Below are positions 12,241 to 23,436 of a stretch of 23,436 nt of DNA, piece by piece. The translations under genes and the position numbers were made by a program. Each line of letters starts with the position of its first letter. Position 1 is the first letter of the stretch. The stretch spans positions 10,001-33,436 of the forward strand of contig NW_013655270.1 of assembly GCF_000499385.1 (NCBI RefSeq), written 5' to 3'. The notes beneath the pieces were generated by a model. It saw nothing but the letters and a program-made list of their open reading frames with translations, was not told the origin of the DNA and made no database searches. Origin of the DNA: Eimeria necatrix (lineage: Eukaryota; Apicomplexa; Conoidasida; Eucoccidiorida; Eimeriidae).

Positions 12241-12639
12241 ATTTGAAATTAATTCCTTTATTCAATTGCTGCTTCCCACAGGGCTTTCTCGCTGACGACG
12301 GCGGAGTGCACAGCAGCAAAAACGGCGTCGAATATGGTAAGAAGAATAAATTAAATTAAATTAAATTGATTAATTAATTAATTAATTAATTAATTAATTA
12401 AATATAATTAAATAAATTAAATAAAATTAAATTAATTAAATTAAAAAGAAAATCATTTTTATTTTCCTCGTAGGGTGGCAGCGGCCTGCGGCTGTCACGA
12501 GGTCAGCAGCAGCAGCAGAAGCAGCAGCAAAAGCAGCAGAAGCAACAGAAGCAGCAGCAGCAGCAGAAGCTGCAGAAGCAGCAGAAGCAACAGAAGCAGC
12601 AGCAGCAGCAGAAGCTGCAGAAGCAGCAGAAGCAGCAGA

Positions 12640-12670
<31 letters not shown>

Positions 12671-13789
12671 CCAACCACCGGCGTCGTCTTTCCTTCACCT
12701 GCAAACGCCGACTGCAGCCCCGGAGCCGTAAGCCTCAACCTGCTGCTGCGCTGCTGCTGCTGCCGTTGCTGCTGCTGCTGCTGCTGTCGCTGCTGCTGCT
12801 GCTGCTGTCGCTGCTGCTGCTGTTGCTGTTGCTGCTGCTGCTGCTGCTGCTGTCGCTGCTGCTGCTGCTGCTGTCGCTGCTGCTGCTGCTGCTGAAATGT
12901 AAATGGCGCATTTGAAGGCGCGGATTGCCTTTTAAAGATCTTCAGCCCTCAATCATTAATTTAAAAGTTTCTAAAATGTTTATCTTTATTTTTATTTTTT
13001 ATTTTATTTTTAATTTTATTTTTATTTTTAATTTCTTTTCAGGAATGTCTTCCAAACTTTTGGTCTTTGAAACTTCCTTCCCCCGGGACTTACAGCGTGG
13101 AAGTGCTGCTGGGGCTTCCTTTTGAATTTGCTGCTGCTGCTGCTGCTGCTGCACCTGCTGCTGCTGCTGCAGCTCCTGCTGCTGCTGCGCTGCACTTGGA
13201 AGTCAACGGAAAGCCCCTCGTTTCCGGAGTGCTGCTGCACAAGGGAGAGGTCTATGCGGTGAGTTTTTTGCTGCTGCTGCTGCTGCTGTTGCTGCTGTTG
13301 CTGCTGCTGCTGCTGCCTGCTGCTGCTGCTGCTCCTGCAGGCTTTGCTGCTGTGCACATCCTTTTTTTATTTACTCTGCTTCTGCTGCTGCCATCGCTAC
13401 TGCTGCTGCTGCTGCTGCTTTTACCTCTTTGTCTCTTTTTCTTTTATTTTTACTTTTCTTTTTAATTCCTCTTTATGTCTCCTGACTCCTCTCCTTATTC
13501 AATTTAATTTAATTTTATTCCATTTTATAAACGAATAAACAAATAAATAAACAAATAAACAAACAAGTAAACAAATAATAAATAAATAAATGAATAAATA
13601 AATAAATAAATAAATAATAAATAAATAAATAATAAAAGAACTCTACTGATTTATTTGCTGCTGCAGGCAGCAGCAAAAGTGGAGAGCCGCGAGGGTTTGC
13701 TGCTGCTGTCTTCGCTGGGCAGCAAAAATGCCTTTGAAGACCAAACTGCCATTTACAAACTTTCTGTTTCTCAGCAGCAAAACAATTAA
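6947..13789 (+). CDS. FNPA: Secreted LCCL-family multidomain adhesive protein (FNPA-type)
   Basis: Nineteen phase-compatible exons: 6947-7538, 7588-7671, 7839-7900, 8088-8137, 8440-8658, 8755-8915, 9031-9084, 9181-9433, 9551-9643, 9740-10302 (contains the gap), 10435-10587, 10784-10829, 11001-11071, 11193-11320, 11405-11854, 12282-12336, 12474-12727, 13043-13258, 13667-13789; about 1,200 residues. Domains in order: signal peptide (LKAAFLFLALTASLGAA); low-complexity Ala/Pro; fibronectin type II at about 172-225 (LCAAAFVHEGQTF..DC..REWCYLE..WAFC); charged helical region; PA14 at about 336-520 (GLRGAYFANDRF, RWDGFLLAPHSG, ESDCGVRVFLNE, VAGEKYRIRLEL); a discoidin/galactose-binding-like segment at about 700-830 (TWKTRGPGAGEAIIVRFR, LLWPSKITLSF); LCCL from about 843 (FVAVCPPRCL, FSPSSSLCAAAIFSG); a C-terminal beta-rich domain (LPSPGTYSVEVLLG, LEVNGKPLVSG). 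FN2 plus PA14 plus LCCL is the hallmark of apicomplexan FNPA, made in Plasmodium sexual stages. Stage and role here are inferred. Four introns appear to use GC donors. Confidence 0.88.
8138..8403 (+). repeat. Telomere-like repeats filling an intron of the LCCL gene
   Basis: Runs of AAACCCT (some AAACCGT) are interleaved with three related unique spacers containing GGCTAACCGCAGAGGCAACCCAA-like words (about 8209-8242, 8268-8305, 8330-8364). The array begins exactly at the splice donor: the exon ends GGCCG and the intron reads GTAAACCCTAAACCC. The acceptor follows at about 8439. Confidence 0.9.
9989..10088. other. Assembly gap of 100 N
   Basis: Exactly 100 N, a common placeholder for a gap of unknown size. 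It is flanked by runs of G and C (GGGGGGGGGGCCCCGCGGGGG to the left, GGGGGGGGGCCCCC to the right) and lies in coding exon 10 of the LCCL gene between EEPLPLEAAAGG and AHDTRESLTLLSGED. Reading phase across it cannot be trusted, although 100 N happens to keep the frame. Confidence 0.97.
10855..10975. repeat. AATT/TTAA simple repeat in an intron
   Basis: A 120-base block of TTAATTAA-type sequence sits in the intron between exons 10784-10829 and 11001-11071. It contains only A and T apart from a few C. Confidence 0.85.
11855..12281 (+). other. Repeat-rich intron 15 of the LCCL gene
   Basis: The donor CAA|GTAGCC at 11855 is weak, and the acceptor is CCCACAG. The first half is a pure CTG array and then a degenerate GCTTGCTGCT array (to about 12085). 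The second half has an (AAAT)n tract at 12191-12242. No independent gene is seen. Confidence 0.6.
12728..13042 (+). other. CTG-array intron of the LCCL gene
   Basis: It starts with the strong donor GCC|GTAAGC and ends TTTTCAG. Most of 12740-12894 is CTG with regular CTGTCG interruptions; the rest is a TTTTTA-rich pyrimidine tract. The preceding exon (12474-12727) has matching poly-Ala/Glu code (GCA with GAA interruptions), so trinucleotide expansion crosses from exon to intron with a change of strand bias. Confidence 0.75.
13259..13666 (+). other. Last intron of the LCCL gene, with CTG and AAAT tracts
   Basis: Donor GCG|GTGAGT, acceptor CTGCAG. It holds a CTG array at 13269-13345, a T-rich region, and a long AAAT/AACA microsatellite at about 13530-13635. 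Confidence 0.75.
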
Positions 13790-13921
13790 ATTAAAACAAA
13801 TAAAACAAAATAAAATAAAATAAAATAAAATAAAATAAAATAAATAATTCCAAATTCATTTCCCCCCAACTTCTGGCCAGGCGGCCACTTCCCAATGCGG
13901 TGTACGTACACACCAAACACG

Positions 13922-13983
<62 letters not shown>

Positions 13984-14624
13984 CAGCAGCAGGGCAGCAG
14001 CAACAGCAGCAGCAGCAGTGTGGGGCCCCACAGGCTGTTATTACATGTCGGCGAGGAACTGCTCGTCTTTGTTTCCAAAAACTTTAAATTTATTTATTTA
14101 TTAATTTTATGTTTATTTACTTATTTATTTATTTGAATAAAAGAATTTAATTAATTAATTAATTAATTAATTAATTAATTAATTACTTTTATTCAATGAA
14201 TTAAAGACTTGATTAAATAAAAGCCAAACGGGTAACAGCTGACCAGAAGAAAACTCGGAAATAAAAATTAAAATTAAATCCAAATTTAAAATTAAAAATT
14301 AAATTTAAAATTAAAATTAAATTTGAAATTAAAATTCGAAATAAATTCAAAATTAAAAAAACTGAAAATAAAATCTAAAAAGTCAATTGCGTTTTGTCTC
14401 TTGCTCCGCAGCAAGAACCCGGAAAAGGGTTTAGGGCCTAAACCCTAAACCCTAAACCCTAAACCCTAAACCCTAAACCCTCGTGAACCCTCGTGGGGCG
14501 CTTCAAACTCTTGAAACTCCAGCCCCACTAAACCCTAAACCCTAGCAGCCTCCCCGAAAGTCCTCCACCCCAAACGCTATGGCCAAACCCCAAACCCTAA
14601 ACCCTAAACCCTAAACCCTAAACC
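13790..14624. other. Space between two convergent genes
   Basis: Begins with an (AAAAT)n tract (to about 13847). An exon-like island at 13881-14085 contains PNAVYVHTKHE, a 19-residue poly-Ala and PHRLLLHVGEELLVFV on the plus strand, behind a possible acceptor CTGGCCAG. No in-phase partner exon was found. AT-rich simple repeats (14085-14400) and telomere-like repeats follow up to the stop codon of the ABC gene. Confidence 0.6.

Positions 14625-14630
<6 letters not shown>
14427..14630. repeat. Telomere-like array at the 3' end of the ABC gene
   Basis: AAACCCT copies at about 14438-14480, 14527-14545 and 14582-14629, with unique spacers. A short opposite-strand copy (GGGTTTAGGG) starts the block, forming a small inverted junction GGGTTTAGGGCCTAAACCC at about 14427-14446. 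The last copy contains the ABC stop codon. Confidence 0.9.
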
Positions 14631-23322
<8,692 letters not shown>

Positions 23323-23328
<6 letters not shown>

Positions 23329-23366
23329 CTAAACCCTAAACCCTAAACCCTAAACCCTAGACCCTC
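23323..23366 (+). repeat. Telomere-like array near the right edge
   Basis: Five to six copies of AAACCCT lie immediately upstream (in coding sense) of the TMD1 exon that begins VCSLLWSWLPIAL. TTTAG of the last copy may be the acceptor. Beyond it, 23370-23436 on the minus strand reads Leu/Ala repeats then RALQRAEQLPR before a possible donor CG|GTTGAGG, perhaps an earlier TMD1 exon. Confidence 0.75.
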
Positions 23367-23400
23367 AACCGCGGCAGCTGCTCGGCTCGCTGAAGAGCCC

Positions 23401-23436
<36 letters not shown>

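Noticed and set aside
12436..12915. Independent minus-strand Ala-rich gene
   Set aside because: It is the antisense of an exon and intron of the LCCL gene; no domain is seen.

Overview
The window looks like nuclear DNA of a coccidian apicomplexan, most likely an Eimeria species. Three signs point there: (i) very dense CAG/GCA/CTG trinucleotide arrays that run through introns and exons and appear in protein as poly-Ala, -Gln, -Ser, -Leu or -Cys; (ii) many interstitial telomere-like arrays of AAACCCT/TTTAGGG; (iii) short GC-rich exons separated by very AT-rich introns full of AAAT, AATT and TTTAA microsatellites. The protein families found also fit an apicomplexan. I see no bacterial-type genes, transposon, tRNA or rRNA.

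Layout. 1-4087 (minus strand, open at the left edge): an F-box protein with a huge low-complexity N-terminal region and the start of a WD40 repeat region in downstream exons. 4088-6946: mixed region with one telomere-like array and a chain of small exon-like islands that reads best on the minus strand (about 4852-6265), perhaps a separate gene or the 5' part of the F-box gene. 6947-13789 (plus strand): a complete secreted multidomain protein of the apicomplexan LCCL family. I could assemble it as 19 phase-compatible exons encoding signal peptide, fibronectin type II, PA14, a galactose-binding/discoidin-like region, LCCL, and a C-terminal beta-rich domain; this matches the FNPA type. An assembly gap of exactly 100 N (9989-10088) sits in exon 10. 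13790-14624: the short space between two convergent genes, with one exon-like island and telomere-like repeats. 14625-23436 (minus strand, open at the right edge): an ABCC/MRP-type ABC transporter with the end of TMD1, NBD1, linker, TMD2, NBD2 and the C-terminus.

The genes are not an operon and need not act together. The F-box protein is a likely ubiquitin-ligase adaptor, the LCCL protein is a likely secreted adhesive protein of sexual/oocyst stages, and the ABCC protein is a membrane exporter.

The most unusual content lies in how repeats meet gene structure. Telomere-like repeats provide splice donors (GTAAACCC) in two genes on opposite strands, possibly one acceptor, and the stop codon of the ABC transporter. 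CTG/CAG arrays abut splice sites, so that alternative in-phase donors would include or exclude homopolymer inserts inside the ABC nucleotide-binding domains. Several introns appear to use GC rather than GT donors. One intron holds 42 consecutive decamers of GGGTTTATTA type without an indel, and another holds about 350 bases of a CTAG-based, self-complementary satellite. All exon borders were drawn by eye from reading phase, domain continuity and splice consensus; they have not been checked against transcripts.
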